The notes under the pieces: model-generated
What the model was told of the DNA's origin: nothing
Databases searched by the model: none
What the model saw: the letters and a program-made list of their open reading frames with translations, nothing else
In this document: one piece after another, positions 43,478-52,443 of the stretch
Layout of the letters: each line of letters begins with the position of its first letter
Position numbering within the stretch: position 1 is the stretch's first letter
Position numbers and translations under genes: made by a program
NCBI GenBank assembly: GCA_023667145.1
Contig: JAMPAQ010000001.1
Coordinates: 1,626,856-1,690,855, forward strand
Direction of reading: 5' to 3'
Length of the DNA stretch: 64,000 nt
Source of the DNA: Pseudoflavonifractor sp.
Lineage (GTDB): Bacteria > Bacteroidota > Bacteroidia > Bacteroidales > Muribaculaceae

Positions 43478-44007
43478 TTAAGTCTGACCAGCTCACAGAG
43501 ATAGGCAAGTTCAACAAGCCTCACGGCATCAACGGCGAGTTGTCGTTGACGCTCCATGACAACGTTGACCCCGACCTGCTGCGGTGTGTCATCGTGGATA
43601 TTGATGGCATTAATGTACCGTTTTTCATCGAGTCCATACGTCCCAAGACCTCGGAGACCTATCTTGTGACAATTGATGGCATAGACACCGAGGAGGACAC
43701 ACGGTTGCTTGTCAACAAGACAGCCTACGTGTCTGATGACGACACGGCTCTCATCGACGAGGAGCCTGATGGCGATGGACTTTATGCCTCATCGCTCATC
43801 GGCTACACCGTGATTGACGGCAACACCGGCAACACCATCGGACACATAACCGACATAGAGGACAGCACCGCCAATGCCCTGTTTATCGTGGAAGACGACA
43901 ACGACGCTACATTCTATATCCCTATCGCCGATGAATTTATAACAGATATCAACCCCGACGCACCAACCATCACCGTCAATCTCCCCGAGGGACTGCTGCA
44001 ACTTTAG
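43474..44007 (+). CDS. rimM: Ribosome maturation factor
   Basis: 177 residues from the ATG at 43474, overlapping the murA stop (ATGA). The N-terminal RimM barrel begins IGKFNKPHGINGELSL and the C-terminal PRC-barrel includes LIGYTVIDGNTGNTIGHITD and FYIPIADEFI. It assists 30S head assembly by binding S19. The protein is unusually acidic (e.g. SDDDTALIDEEPDGDG). Unlike many Bacteroidetes loci, no peptidase or dxr gene follows; a 350-base spacer with REP-like elements does. Confidence 0.88.
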   Translation: MIKSDQLTEIGKFNKPHGINGELSLTLHDNVDPDLLRCVIVDIDGINVPFFIESIRPKTSETYLVTIDGIDTEEDTRLLVNKTAYVSDDDTALIDEEPDGDGLYASSLIGYTVIDGNTGNTIGHITDIEDSTANALFIVEDDNDATFYIPIADEFITDINPDAPTITVNLPEGLLQL

Positions 44008-44106
44008 TGCCAGTCCAATGTCGATTCACACGCAGTGAGGTAACCGACACTCTGGAATAGTGTAACTGTTCAGCGATTTAATGAATCGCCGAAATATTGA
44101 TTCAAT

Positions 44107-44186
44107 GTAGGGATGCTCCATGGAGCATCCGATTCCCGTACATAATCCCAATATAGACGAGCGACGGCCTCATGAAGCAGCCCTAC
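44107..44186. repeat. Inverted pair of GTAG-headed REP-like elements (BIME-like)
   Basis: On the plus strand GTAG (44107-44110) precedes the perfect palindrome GGATGCTCCATGGAGCATCC (44111-44130). On the minus strand GTAG (44186-44183) precedes GGCTGCTTCATGAGGCC, an imperfect palindrome. The two point toward each other about 55 bases apart. The head and stem design match the repeats in the RAYT/hsdR locus. The rest of the 44008-44357 spacer holds a 6-bp stem (44083-44099) and AT-rich DNA without a clear promoter match. Confidence 0.75.
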
Positions 44187-44357
44187 AAATATTTGGTTGT
44201 CAATATGTATTTGATTGTTAATATTTCTGATTGACTGTATAGTTACGGAATAGTTGCTAAATATTAATAATACAAAATTTTTGTGGTTTTTTGGCCGATA
44301 TATCCTTATATTGGCTATATTAGCATGTTATTAGAATAAGAACTACAATATCTTGTT

Positions 44358-44672
44358 ATGGCAGAGATGGAATATGACGAGGATCTCGCGATAAAGCATA
44401 TACGCGGTCTCCTACCCGACAACATAAGTGAGAAGTACAGCGACGATGACATACTCAACGTCATTGACATGATATGGGACTACTATGATGAGAACGGGTT
44501 CCTTGACATGAGCGACGATGACGACGACAGCATAGATATTGATGATGTAGCCGATTACGTGAGGCGTATGCTCCGCAAGGACAAGGAGGCGCATATCTCT
44601 TCCGACGATGTGGCGCTGATTGTCAACAGCGAGATTGACTACGAGCGCTCTATTGGACTTGAGGAGTGTTAG
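44358..44672 (+). CDS. Small acidic conserved protein
   Basis: 104 residues, strongly acidic, with two helical halves around a poly-Asp stretch (SDDDDDSIDIDD). The pattern DLAIKHIRGLLPDNISEKYS and VADYVRRMLRKDKE looks like a small helical domain present in Bacteroidetes; I cannot name a function. No signal peptide. It is followed 28 bases later by the OmpA-like gene. Confidence 0.68.
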   Translation: MAEMEYDEDLAIKHIRGLLPDNISEKYSDDDILNVIDMIWDYYDENGFLDMSDDDDDSIDIDDVADYVRRMLRKDKEAHISSDDVALIVNSEIDYERSIGLEEC

Positions 44673-44700
44673 GCCGGAATGACCATGTATCATAAATGAC

Positions 44701-45426
44701 ATGTCAGCACGTAAGTTCATATTACAGTCCTTGGTGGTCATCGCGTCGATGACCGCCTCTTCGGCATATTCCCAAAATATATTCAGCGAAATCAAGGGAA
44801 TATTCGGAGGTGGCGACAAGGAGCAGACCGCGCCCAAGAGCGGTAAACAGGCAGACAAGTTAGACGCTGTGTCAACCTCTGCCGTCGATGATGACATTTA
44901 CGACATAGACCTCGACCGCAATCTCCACACCCCACGCGTAGGCAACAAGCAGAAAGAGGCCGTCCGCGAATACCAGTATCGCGTCGCCCGGCAGCTTGCC
45001 AACAAGAAGGAGCAGGTCGAACTGATGCGTGACAAGGAGGTGGTGGTCATCACCATTCCGTCAGACAACCTGTTTGCCCCCAACGATACAGTCCTGTCAG
45101 CCACCGCCCCCAACTACCTGCGCCCGCTCGTGAGCTACCTGCGTGTCCCCGAATTCTACAAGATGATACTCGTGATGCACAGTGACGACACCGGGTCGGA
45201 GGAATACACCGACCGACTCACCGAGCAACGTGTGTCGGCCGTCTACGACTGGCTCGACGACAACGGGGCCGATGTCACAATGGTGGTACCCTACGGACAA
45301 GGTGCCGACGAGCCTCTGTTTCCCAACAACTCACGCACCAACCGCGAGAAAAACAGGCGGCTTGAGGTCTATCTCGTGCCGGGTCCCGAGATGATACGCA
45401 AGGCCAAGGATGGGACATTGCTGTAG
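44701..45426 (+). CDS. OmpA-family (peptidoglycan-binding) protein
   Basis: 241 residues: N-terminal signal peptide (ending near SSAYSQ), a linker, and a C-terminal OmpA-like domain (about 118-230). The domain has ITIPSDNLFAPNDTVLSATA, then VMHSDDTGSEEYTDRLTEQR and the TNREKNRRLEVYLVP end that corresponds to the NRRVE motif. It lacks a beta-barrel, so it is probably a periplasmic, peptidoglycan-attached protein. The NIFSEIKGIFGGG part near the N-terminus is a short hydrophobic helix. Confidence 0.82.
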   Translation: MSARKFILQSLVVIASMTASSAYSQNIFSEIKGIFGGGDKEQTAPKSGKQADKLDAVSTSAVDDDIYDIDLDRNLHTPRVGNKQKEAVREYQYRVARQLANKKEQVELMRDKEVVVITIPSDNLFAPNDTVLSATAPNYLRPLVSYLRVPEFYKMILVMHSDDTGSEEYTDRLTEQRVSAVYDWLDDNGADVTMVVPYGQGADEPLFPNNSRTNREKNRRLEVYLVPGPEMIRKAKDGTLL

Positions 45427-45488
45427 CGTCACCGCAGATTTTTGGTCAATCTGCAATGCAATCATTCCTGTATATGCGAAATTATGAT

Positions 45489-45496
45489 TAATTTTG
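45489..45496 (+). promoter_or_regulatory. -7 box of proS
   Basis: TAATTTTG fits TAnnTTTG, 39 bases before the proS ATG; no strong -33 element. Confidence 0.5.
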
Positions 45497-45534
45497 CATC
45501 ATAATAACCATGTAAATCATATACATTACATACA

Positions 45535-47016
45535 ATGGCAAAGGAACTGAAAGACCTGACCAAGCGTCAGGACAACTACTCTCAATGGTATAACGATCTT
45601 GTAGTCAAGGCCGATCTTGCCGAGCAGTCGGCTGTGCGCGGATGTATGGTAATCAAGCCCTATGGATATGCCATCTGGGAGAAGATACAGCAGCAGCTCG
45701 ACAAAATGTTCAAGGAGACAGGTCATGTAAACGCATATTTCCCCCTTCTCATACCCAAGTCATTCCTTAGCCGCGAGGCCGACCACGTCGAGGGCTTTGC
45801 CAAGGAGTGTGCCGTCGTGACACACTACCGCCTCAAGAACGACCCCAACGGCAGCGGCGTGGTCGTCGACCCTGGTGCCAAACTTGAGGAGGAACTGATA
45901 ATCCGTCCCACATCCGAGACCATCATCTGGAACACATACAAGAACTGGATTCACAGTTACCGTGACCTGCCCATCCTCTGCAACCAATGGGCCAACGTGC
46001 TCCGTTGGGAGATGCGCACACGAATGTTCCTTCGCACAGCCGAATTCCTATGGCAGGAGGGCCACACGGCCCATGCCACCAAGGAGGAGGCACAGGAAGA
46101 GGCCACCAAGATGCTCAATGTCTATGCCGACTTTGCCGAGCGCTACATGGCTGTCCCCGTGATAAAGGGCGTAAAGACGGCCAACGAGAGGTTTGCCGGC
46201 GCGTTGGAGACCTACACTATAGAGGCCATGATGCAGGACGGCAAGGCGCTGCAATCAGGCACATCCCACTTCCTCGGCCAGAATTTTGCCAAGGCATTCG
46301 ATGTCAAGTTTGTCAACAAGCAGAATGAGCTTGAATACGTGTGGGCCACCTCATGGGGCGTGTCAACCCGCTTGATGGGTGCGCTCATCATGACCCACTC
46401 CGACGACAACGGCCTTGTGCTGCCGCCACACCTCGCCCCCATTCAGGTGGTCATCGTGCCCATATACAAGAACGACGAGCAGCTTGCCGAGATTGACAAG
46501 GCCGTCGAGCCTATCGTCAATGAATTGAGGTCACTCGGCATCAGCGTCAAGTATGACAACGCCGACAACAAGCGTCCGGGCTTCAAGTTTGCCGACTACG
46601 AGCTCAAGGGCGTTCCCGTGCGTCTCGCACTCGGTGCCCGCGACCTCGCCAACGGCACCGTTGAGGTGATGCGCCGTGACACCCTTGAGAAGCACGAGGC
46701 TTCTCTCGCCGGTATCGCGGGATATGTCAAGGATTTGTTGGAGGATATACAGGACAACATCTATCAGAAAGCCCTCGCCAACCGTGAGGCACGCACTATC
46801 ACCGTCGACTCGTATGATGAGTTTAAGGAAAAAATCGAGGAGGGATACTTCATCATGGCTCATTGGGACGGCACCACCGAGACCGAGGAGAGGATAAAGG
46901 AGGAGACCAAGGCCACAATCCGCTGTATTCCCCTCGACGGCGACACTACCCCAGGAGTGTGCATGGTTACCGGCAAGCCGTCGGCTCGCCGTGTGCTCTT
47001 TGCCCGCAACTATTGA
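45535..47016 (+). CDS. proS: Prolyl-tRNA synthetase (archaeal/eukaryotic-type short form)
   Basis: 493 residues of a class II aminoacyl-tRNA synthetase. Motif 2 is seen in [20 protein letters not shown] followed by [10 protein letters not shown]. Motif 3 lies in [20 protein letters not shown]. Anticodon-binding and C-terminal ProS domains follow ([27 protein letters not shown]). It lacks the YbaK-type editing insertion of E. coli ProRS, as is usual in Bacteroidetes. Confidence 0.94.
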   Translation: MAKELKDLTKRQDNYSQWYNDLVVKADLAEQSAVRGCMVIKPYGYAIWEKIQQQLDKMFKETGHVNAYFPLLIPKSFLSREADHVEGFAKECAVVTHYRLKNDPNGSGVVVDPGAKLEEELIIRPTSETIIWNTYKNWIHSYRDLPILCNQWANVLRWEMRTRMFLRTAEFLWQEGHTAHATKEEAQEEATKMLNVYADFAERYMAVPVIKGVKTANERFAGALETYTIEAMMQDGKALQSGTSHFLGQNFAKAFDVKFVNKQNELEYVWATSWGVSTRLMGALIMTHSDDNGLVLPPHLAPIQVVIVPIYKNDEQLAEIDKAVEPIVNELRSLGISVKYDNADNKRPGFKFADYELKGVPVRLALGARDLANGTVEVMRRDTLEKHEASLAGIAGYVKDLLEDIQDNIYQKALANREARTITVDSYDEFKEKIEEGYFIMAHWDGTTETEERIKEETKATIRCIPLDGDTTPGVCMVTGKPSARRVLFARNY

Positions 47017-47064
47017 TAAGCCGCAACAAGTCATCACATTGTCTTACGCAATACCACAACTACC

Positions 47065-48012
47065 ATGTCAAAGCCACGTCTTGCCATCGTAATCCCTTGC
47101 TACAACGAGGAGGAGGCACTTCCATTCACAGCGACAAAGCTCATAGAGATTCTCGACCGCATGGCGGGAGAGGGTCTCGTGGCTGCCGACAGTTTCATCC
47201 TGTGTTCCAACGACGGGAGCCGTGATGGGACGTGGAATGTCATATGCCGCCTCCATCAGGACGACAACCGCATCAAGGGTATATCCCTCGCCCACAACCG
47301 GGGTCATCAGTACGCTCTGTTGGCCGGACTGATGACCGCAAAGGATATGTGCGACGCTGCGGTGTCGATAGATGCCGACTTGCAAGACGACCCCGAGGCC
47401 ATTGTGGAGATGGTGCGTCAATTCAACGCCGGCAAGGAGATAGTGTATGGCGTGCGGTCAAGCCGCAAGACCGATACATGGTTCAAGCGCACCACCGCCC
47501 ATGGGTTCTACAAGTTCCAATCCATCATGGGATTGCAGACGGTCTTTGACCATGCCGACTATCGGCTCATGAGCGCACGCGCCCTCGACCTGCTGTCGGG
47601 CTATACCGAGAGCAACCTGTTCTTGCGCGGTATTGTCCCCCAGATTGGCCTTGACACCGCCGTTGTCAAGTATGAGCGCCACGAGCGTGTGGCCGGGGAG
47701 TCAAAATATCCGTTGGGCAAGATGATCAGTTTCTCGGTCGATGGCATCACCTCATTCTCAGCCAAGCCTATAAGGCTGATATTCTTTGTCGGCTTGTTCT
47801 TCATGATTCTCGACATCCTGGTGGCGATATACGTCTTCATATCTTATTTCCGGCATGACACGATATGGGGTTGGTCATCAATCATGTTGTCAGTATGGTT
47901 TCTCGGTAGCCTCATGCTCATGGGCATCGGCATTGTCGGGGAGTATATCGGCAAGATATTTGTCGAGGTCAAGCAGCGCCCGCGCTATGCCATCAAGGAG
48001 AGTATGCTCTGA
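47065..48012 (+). CDS. Family 2 glycosyltransferase, polyprenyl-phosphate type
   Basis: 315 residues: GT-A domain (VIPCYNEEEALPF, then SIDADLQDDPE as the DxD region and RSSRKTDTWFKR), and two C-terminal transmembrane segments (about 232-258 and 270-295). This architecture is that of GtrB/DPM1-like enzymes that load a sugar on undecaprenyl phosphate for envelope glycan modification. Sugar unknown. It lies 48 bases after proS, and umuD starts 9 bases after its stop, an odd partner suggesting shared transcription. Confidence 0.86.
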   Translation: MSKPRLAIVIPCYNEEEALPFTATKLIEILDRMAGEGLVAADSFILCSNDGSRDGTWNVICRLHQDDNRIKGISLAHNRGHQYALLAGLMTAKDMCDAAVSIDADLQDDPEAIVEMVRQFNAGKEIVYGVRSSRKTDTWFKRTTAHGFYKFQSIMGLQTVFDHADYRLMSARALDLLSGYTESNLFLRGIVPQIGLDTAVVKYERHERVAGESKYPLGKMISFSVDGITSFSAKPIRLIFFVGLFFMILDILVAIYVFISYFRHDTIWGWSSIMLSVWFLGSLMLMGIGIVGEYIGKIFVEVKQRPRYAIKESML

Positions 48013-48021
48013 TTAACGGCT

Positions 48022-48465
48022 ATGAGTGACTCTATTGACATATATGCCGCCGACACCGAGTCGAGCCTGCCCATCCCCTACACCGAGGACGGGATAAAGG
48101 CCGGATTCCCCGCCCCGTCCTACAATGGCATCACCGACACCATCGACCTCAACCACGAGTTGATAAAGCACCCCGCGTCCACCTTTTTCGGACGTGTGTC
48201 GGGCGACTCCATGATCGACGAAGGAATCGACGAGGGCGACCTGCTCGTCATCGACCGCTCCCTTGAGCCCCACAACGGTGACCTCGCTGTGTGCTGCATC
48301 GACGGGGAGTTCACGCTCAAGCGTATCCGCATCGAGCGCAACGCCGTCTGGCTCATCCCGTCCAATCCCCGTTACCGCCCGATACGCGTCACCGAGGAAA
48401 ACGAGTTTACGGTATGGGGCATCGTCACATACACCATACGCAAGAACCGCCGTCCGAGACGATAG
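48022..48465 (+). CDS. umuD: UmuD-type SOS protease subunit
   Basis: 147 residues of the LexA/UmuD S24 family: autocleavage site Ala27-Gly28 (KAGFPAP), catalytic Ser63 (SGDSM) and Lys100 (FTLKRI). RecA-stimulated self-cleavage gives UmuD', the partner of the UmuC polymerase encoded next. No LexA-like box was recognised in the 9-base gap before it. Confidence 0.92.
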   Translation: MSDSIDIYAADTESSLPIPYTEDGIKAGFPAPSYNGITDTIDLNHELIKHPASTFFGRVSGDSMIDEGIDEGDLLVIDRSLEPHNGDLAVCCIDGEFTLKRIRIERNAVWLIPSNPRYRPIRVTEENEFTVWGIVTYTIRKNRRPRR

Positions 48466-48498
48466 GTGCGTCCCCATGGCATCCAATCACGCGCCACG

Positions 48499-49785
48499 AT
48501 GATAGGGCTTGTCGACTGCAACAACTTCTTTGTGTCCTGCGAGCGGGTTTTCAGGCCCGAGCTGCAGGGACGGCCGGTCATCGTGTTGAGCAACAACGAC
48601 GGGTGTGTGGTGGCAATGTCAGAGGAGGCCAAGCGACTCGGCATCAAGCGTGGAGTACCCGTCTACCGCGTGCGCGAGATTGTCGCCCGCAACAATGTCA
48701 CAACGTTGTCGGGCAACCATCGCCTCTACTCCGACATGTCTTCCCGCGTCATGGCCACCATCTCGTCGGTAGTGCCTGGGATGGAGATATCATCGGTCGA
48801 TGAGGCATACCTCGACCTGAGCCATCTCCCCTCCGACCCGGAGAGCATCGCTGAGTTTGGCCGCTCGTTGGCCCACAAGGTCAGGCGCGACACCGGCATC
48901 CCCGTGTCGATAGGCATATCATCGACTAAGACTCTCGCCAAGGTCGCGGCACGTTTTGCCAAGAAGTATCCGGGATACCGTGGCGCATGTGTCATCGACT
49001 CTGACGACAAAGTCCGCAAGGCGTTGGCACTCCTTCAGGCGGCCGACGTGTGGGGCATCGGGCGCAAGCTCGCCCGGCGTCTTGCCGACATAGGCATAAC
49101 CACGGCGATTCAGTTTTATGATATGGCCGAACGTGACATCAAGACGCGATTTCATGTGACCACCTTGCGCACATGGATGGAGCTGCACGGTATCCCCTGC
49201 GTGACATCCGACAGCGACACCTCTGACATCCAGAAGCAGATGTGTGCCACGCGCTCCTTTGCCGGAGCCGGGCTACAGGACTGCGACAGCATGGTTGAGG
49301 CTATGGCGGCATTCGCGTCATCGCTATGTCGCAAGTTGCGCCGTATGCGCTGTCATGCGGCATCAATCTCGGTGTTCATTCACACCAATTCATTCAACAA
49401 CGACCTGCCCCAATACTACAACTCGGCCCACCGCACCCTCGATGAGCCGACCAATGACACTCTCACGGTCACCACCGCCGCCATTGATGCCGTCCGCAGC
49501 ATATACCGCAAGGGGTTCAGCTACAAGAAGGGAGGACTCATAATAACCGAGATTGTACGGGACGACCATATGCAACTCGCCTTGTTCACCTCGTCAGACG
49601 ACCGCGAGAAACGCGCACGTCTCATGTCGGCCGTCGACCGCATCAATTCATCACCATTGACGGGCGACAGCGTCCATGTCGCCACCCACCGACCCATATC
49701 GTCATTTCTCCGTCAAGACCACATGTCGGGTCACTACACCACCGACATCAACAGCGTCATCACTATAAACTGCAACGGCAAATAG
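48499..49785 (+). CDS. umuC: Y-family DNA polymerase V catalytic subunit
   Basis: 428 residues: N-terminal palm with MIGLVDCNNFFVSCERVF and the SSVDEAYLD catalytic acids, HhH region (VWGIGRKLARRLADIGI), little-finger domain and C-terminal UmuC-like tail. It performs error-prone translesion synthesis with UmuD'. The start at 48499 places the metal-binding Asp at residue 6 as in the family; the GTG at 48466 would add a non-conserved extension. Confidence 0.93.
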   Translation: MIGLVDCNNFFVSCERVFRPELQGRPVIVLSNNDGCVVAMSEEAKRLGIKRGVPVYRVREIVARNNVTTLSGNHRLYSDMSSRVMATISSVVPGMEISSVDEAYLDLSHLPSDPESIAEFGRSLAHKVRRDTGIPVSIGISSTKTLAKVAARFAKKYPGYRGACVIDSDDKVRKALALLQAADVWGIGRKLARRLADIGITTAIQFYDMAERDIKTRFHVTTLRTWMELHGIPCVTSDSDTSDIQKQMCATRSFAGAGLQDCDSMVEAMAAFASSLCRKLRRMRCHAASISVFIHTNSFNNDLPQYYNSAHRTLDEPTNDTLTVTTAAIDAVRSIYRKGFSYKKGGLIITEIVRDDHMQLALFTSSDDREKRARLMSAVDRINSSPLTGDSVHVATHRPISSFLRQDHMSGHYTTDINSVITINCNGK

Positions 49786-49786
49786 G

Positions 49787-49817
49787 TTGCGGGGTTGTGA
49801 GATTTTAGCTAAGTTTG
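49787..49817 (+). promoter_or_regulatory. Promoter of the HU genes
   Basis: TTGC (49787-49790) and TAAGTTTG (49810-49817) separated by 19 bases; the -33 element overlaps the umuC stop region. Confidence 0.65.
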
Positions 49818-49842
49818 CACTACAATTTAGAGACTATCACGT

Positions 49843-50124
49843 ATGGACAACAAGACTGTCGTCGCCACCCTGTCACGCAAGCTCGGACGCGACGCTAAAG
49901 ACATAAACTCGCTTCTTGAGGGACTTGGGGCGATACTCAAGGAAAAGTGCGGCAACATGGATTCCGTGGCGATACCCGGATTTGGCACTTTTGAGCCGGA
50001 GAAAAAAGATGAGTATGTCATGACCGACGGGACAACTGGGCGCAAGACTCTATATCCCCCCAAGATAGAATTACAATTCAAGGCCGGCTCGATGCTGCGC
50101 AAACGACTGACTTCCGCACAATGA
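49843..50124 (+). CDS. HU-family DNA-binding protein
   Basis: 93 residues of the HU/IHF fold: helical N-terminus (KTVVATLSRKLGRDAKDINS), the VAIPGFGTFEPEKK hinge and a beta-arm ending in KAGSMLRKRL. The arm is shorter and less basic than in classical HU. It overlaps the next gene by 4 bases; the pair encode two HU-like proteins and may form a heterodimer. Confidence 0.88.
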   Translation: MDNKTVVATLSRKLGRDAKDINSLLEGLGAILKEKCGNMDSVAIPGFGTFEPEKKDEYVMTDGTTGRKTLYPPKIELQFKAGSMLRKRLTSAQ

Positions 50125-51287
50125 ACAACACTATACCACTTCCGCGTCTCATCGAGTCGCTTGCCGCCATCACCGGCTCGTCCGAGAGCCTGTGTGACTC
50201 GTTTCTGCGTGAACTGTTCGCGCTTATCTCTGATGGTCTCGCAGCCGGAAATACTGTGAGAATAAAATACATCGGCTGTTTCTCACCCGCCAACGACGGA
50301 CTTGTCTCCTATACCCCCGACAAGGAGATTGAGTCAGCGATAAACCGCCCGTTTGAATTTTTCGAGCCGGTCGAGCTATCCGACGACGTGACCGAGGATA
50401 TGCTCGCCAACGCCGATGCCCCCATACCCACACCCGCCACCTCCGAGACAGAGACAGAGACCAAGGCAGAGCCCGAGACGGAGACTGAGACAGAAGCAAA
50501 AATAGAGTCCGAAACAGCTACGGAGACCGGCTCCGAGTCCGAGACAGCCACCGGGACAGCCACCGGGACAGAGTCCAAGTCTGAGACAGTTACAGAGACC
50601 GCTCCCGAGGCCGAATCAGCCACCGAGATAGCCGAGCCAGCTGTCATAGAGACCCCGGATTCTCCTTGTCCTCCCTACACTCCTTATAACAACACTCCAT
50701 CCGAGTCCTCCGAGCCCAACGACACCCCACAACGGCTGATATACCCCGCGCCACCCGAGCGCCATACTCACCATTGCAGCCGTCGGCGATTCCTCGCGGG
50801 ACTGGCAATCGGGCTTGTCGCAGGTATCATGTCAGGAGCCGGCATCACCTATCTGATGCTAAACAATCGGCAAAAAAACGCTGTTATAATAGAACGGATA
50901 ACACATGCCGCCGGCACTGCCACCATCGACACCATCGACACCATCGACCGACCGATGCCCGACACAGTCTCACCGCAACCCACGGCAAAGGCCGTGGCTG
51001 ACGTTATCCCCGAGACACCGGCAACCACACCCGCCAAAGAGCGACTCGACACCATACGCCAGGATCGGTTCCTCACCACGATGGCTCGCAAATATTACGG
51101 AGAGATGATATTTTGGGTATACATCTATGAGGAAAACAAGGACAGGTTGTCACATCCCGACAAGATCAGGCCCGGCACAGTCGTGAGAATCCCCGATGCG
51201 GCCAAGTATGGCATCGACCGCGACGACCCGCAGTCAACAGCCGCAGCACGCGCCAAGGCGGTTGAGATTTACGGTCGCTACGAGTGA
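50121..51287 (+). CDS. HU-domain protein with transmembrane segment and LysM-like C-terminus
   Basis: 388 residues: an HU-like domain (1-85, with TVRIKYIGCFSPAN), a Thr/Glu-rich low-complexity linker (about 105-175), a basic HHCSRRRF stop-transfer motif and one transmembrane helix (224-247). A C-terminal LysM-like domain follows (about 304-355: DTIRQDRFLTTMARKYYG, then EENKDRLSHPDKIRPGTVVR). Topology would place the HU part in the cytoplasm and the LysM part in the periplasm, so the protein could tether DNA to the cell wall. Related HU-containing envelope fusions (HU-SPOR) exist in Bacteroidetes; the LysM version is unusual to me. Confidence 0.8.
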   Translation: MNNTIPLPRLIESLAAITGSSESLCDSFLRELFALISDGLAAGNTVRIKYIGCFSPANDGLVSYTPDKEIESAINRPFEFFEPVELSDDVTEDMLANADAPIPTPATSETETETKAEPETETETEAKIESETATETGSESETATGTATGTESKSETVTETAPEAESATEIAEPAVIETPDSPCPPYTPYNNTPSESSEPNDTPQRLIYPAPPERHTHHCSRRRFLAGLAIGLVAGIMSGAGITYLMLNNRQKNAVIIERITHAAGTATIDTIDTIDRPMPDTVSPQPTAKAVADVIPETPATTPAKERLDTIRQDRFLTTMARKYYGEMIFWVYIYEENKDRLSHPDKIRPGTVVRIPDAAKYGIDRDDPQSTAAARAKAVEIYGRYE

Positions 51288-51365
51288 AATGGCGGTTTTT
51301 TAACCGCCTAAACTTATAATAGATAAAATTAACAACTGCTTTTCACAATTCAATTGTCAAATTTA

Positions 51366-51373
51366 TAATTTTG
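51366..51373 (+). promoter_or_regulatory. -7 box of the moxR-bat operon
   Basis: TAATTTTG fits TAnnTTTG, 45 bases before the moxR ATG. The -33 region is AT-rich without a clear TTTG. Confidence 0.5.
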
Positions 51374-51417
51374 CAGTCAACGAAAAACTTTAACAACATA
51401 TATAATCAGACTTAATT

Positions 51418-52413
51418 ATGAGCGATTCGGTAAACATCAGGGAACTCAATGAACTTGTAGCCGGAAAAAGCAACTTCGTGAATCTCGTCACTCACGGCAT
51501 GGACCAGACCATCGTGGGACAGAAACATCTTGTCGATTCGTTGCTTATAGCGCTGCTGTCCAACGGCCACGTGCTTCTTGAGGGTGTTCCCGGTCTTGCC
51601 AAGACATTGGCCATAAAGACACTCGCGCAAGTAATCGACGCCAAATACAGCCGTATACAGTTTACCCCCGACCTTCTCCCTGCCGACGTGACCGGTACGA
51701 TGGTATACAGCGTGCAGAAAGAGCAATTCCAGGTAAAGAAGGGTCCTATATTCGCCAACTTCATCCTCGCTGATGAGATAAACCGCGCTCCTGCAAAGGT
51801 GCAGAGCGCCCTGCTTGAGGCCATGCAGGAGCGTCAGGTGACCATCGGGGACCACACATTCCGTCTTGAGGAGCCATTCCTTGTCATGGCTACGCAGAAC
51901 CCCATCGAGCAAGAAGGCACCTATCCCCTCCCCGAGGCTCAGGTCGACCGTTTCCTCCTTAAGGTGGTAATAGGCTACCCGACAAAGGACGAGGAGAAGC
52001 TCATAATCCGGCAGAATATCTCAAACGAGAAAAAGGAGGTCAAGCCGCTGCTGCGTCCCGAGGAGATAATCGAGGTACAGAAGGTGGTCGAGCAGATATA
52101 TCTTGATGAGAAGATTGAGCGCTATATCGTTGACATCGTGTTTGCCACACGTTTCCCCGCCGACTTCGGCCTCAATGACCTCACGAGCATCATCGCCTTT
52201 GGCGCGTCACCCCGTGCCTCGATAAGCCTCGCCCGCGCCTCGCGTGCCTACGCTTTCCTCCGTGGTCGCGGCTACGTGATACCCGAGGATGTCCGCGCCG
52301 TATGCCACGACGTGCTCCGTCACCGTATCGGAGTCACCTACGAGGCCGAGGCCAACAACATCACCCCCGACGAGATTATTTCTGAGATACTCGACAAGGT
52401 GGAGGTACCCTGA
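51418..52413 (+). CDS. moxR: MoxR-type AAA+ ATPase
   Basis: 331 residues: Walker A GVPGLAKT (about 55-62; Gly replaced by Ala as in MoxR), Walker B with LADEINRAP, sensor ATQNPIEQEGTYPLPEAQVD, and the MoxR lid domain. It is a chaperone-type ATPase partner of the VWA proteins encoded downstream; known MoxR/VWA pairs help metal-enzyme maturation or stress survival. First gene of the moxR-DUF58-bat operon that runs to 59908. Confidence 0.92.
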   Translation: MSDSVNIRELNELVAGKSNFVNLVTHGMDQTIVGQKHLVDSLLIALLSNGHVLLEGVPGLAKTLAIKTLAQVIDAKYSRIQFTPDLLPADVTGTMVYSVQKEQFQVKKGPIFANFILADEINRAPAKVQSALLEAMQERQVTIGDHTFRLEEPFLVMATQNPIEQEGTYPLPEAQVDRFLLKVVIGYPTKDEEKLIIRQNISNEKKEVKPLLRPEEIIEVQKVVEQIYLDEKIERYIVDIVFATRFPADFGLNDLTSIIAFGASPRASISLARASRAYAFLRGRGYVIPEDVRAVCHDVLRHRIGVTYEAEANNITPDEIISEILDKVEVP

Positions 52414-52443
52414 TGACAGGCCGACATAATAACCGTTAAGATT

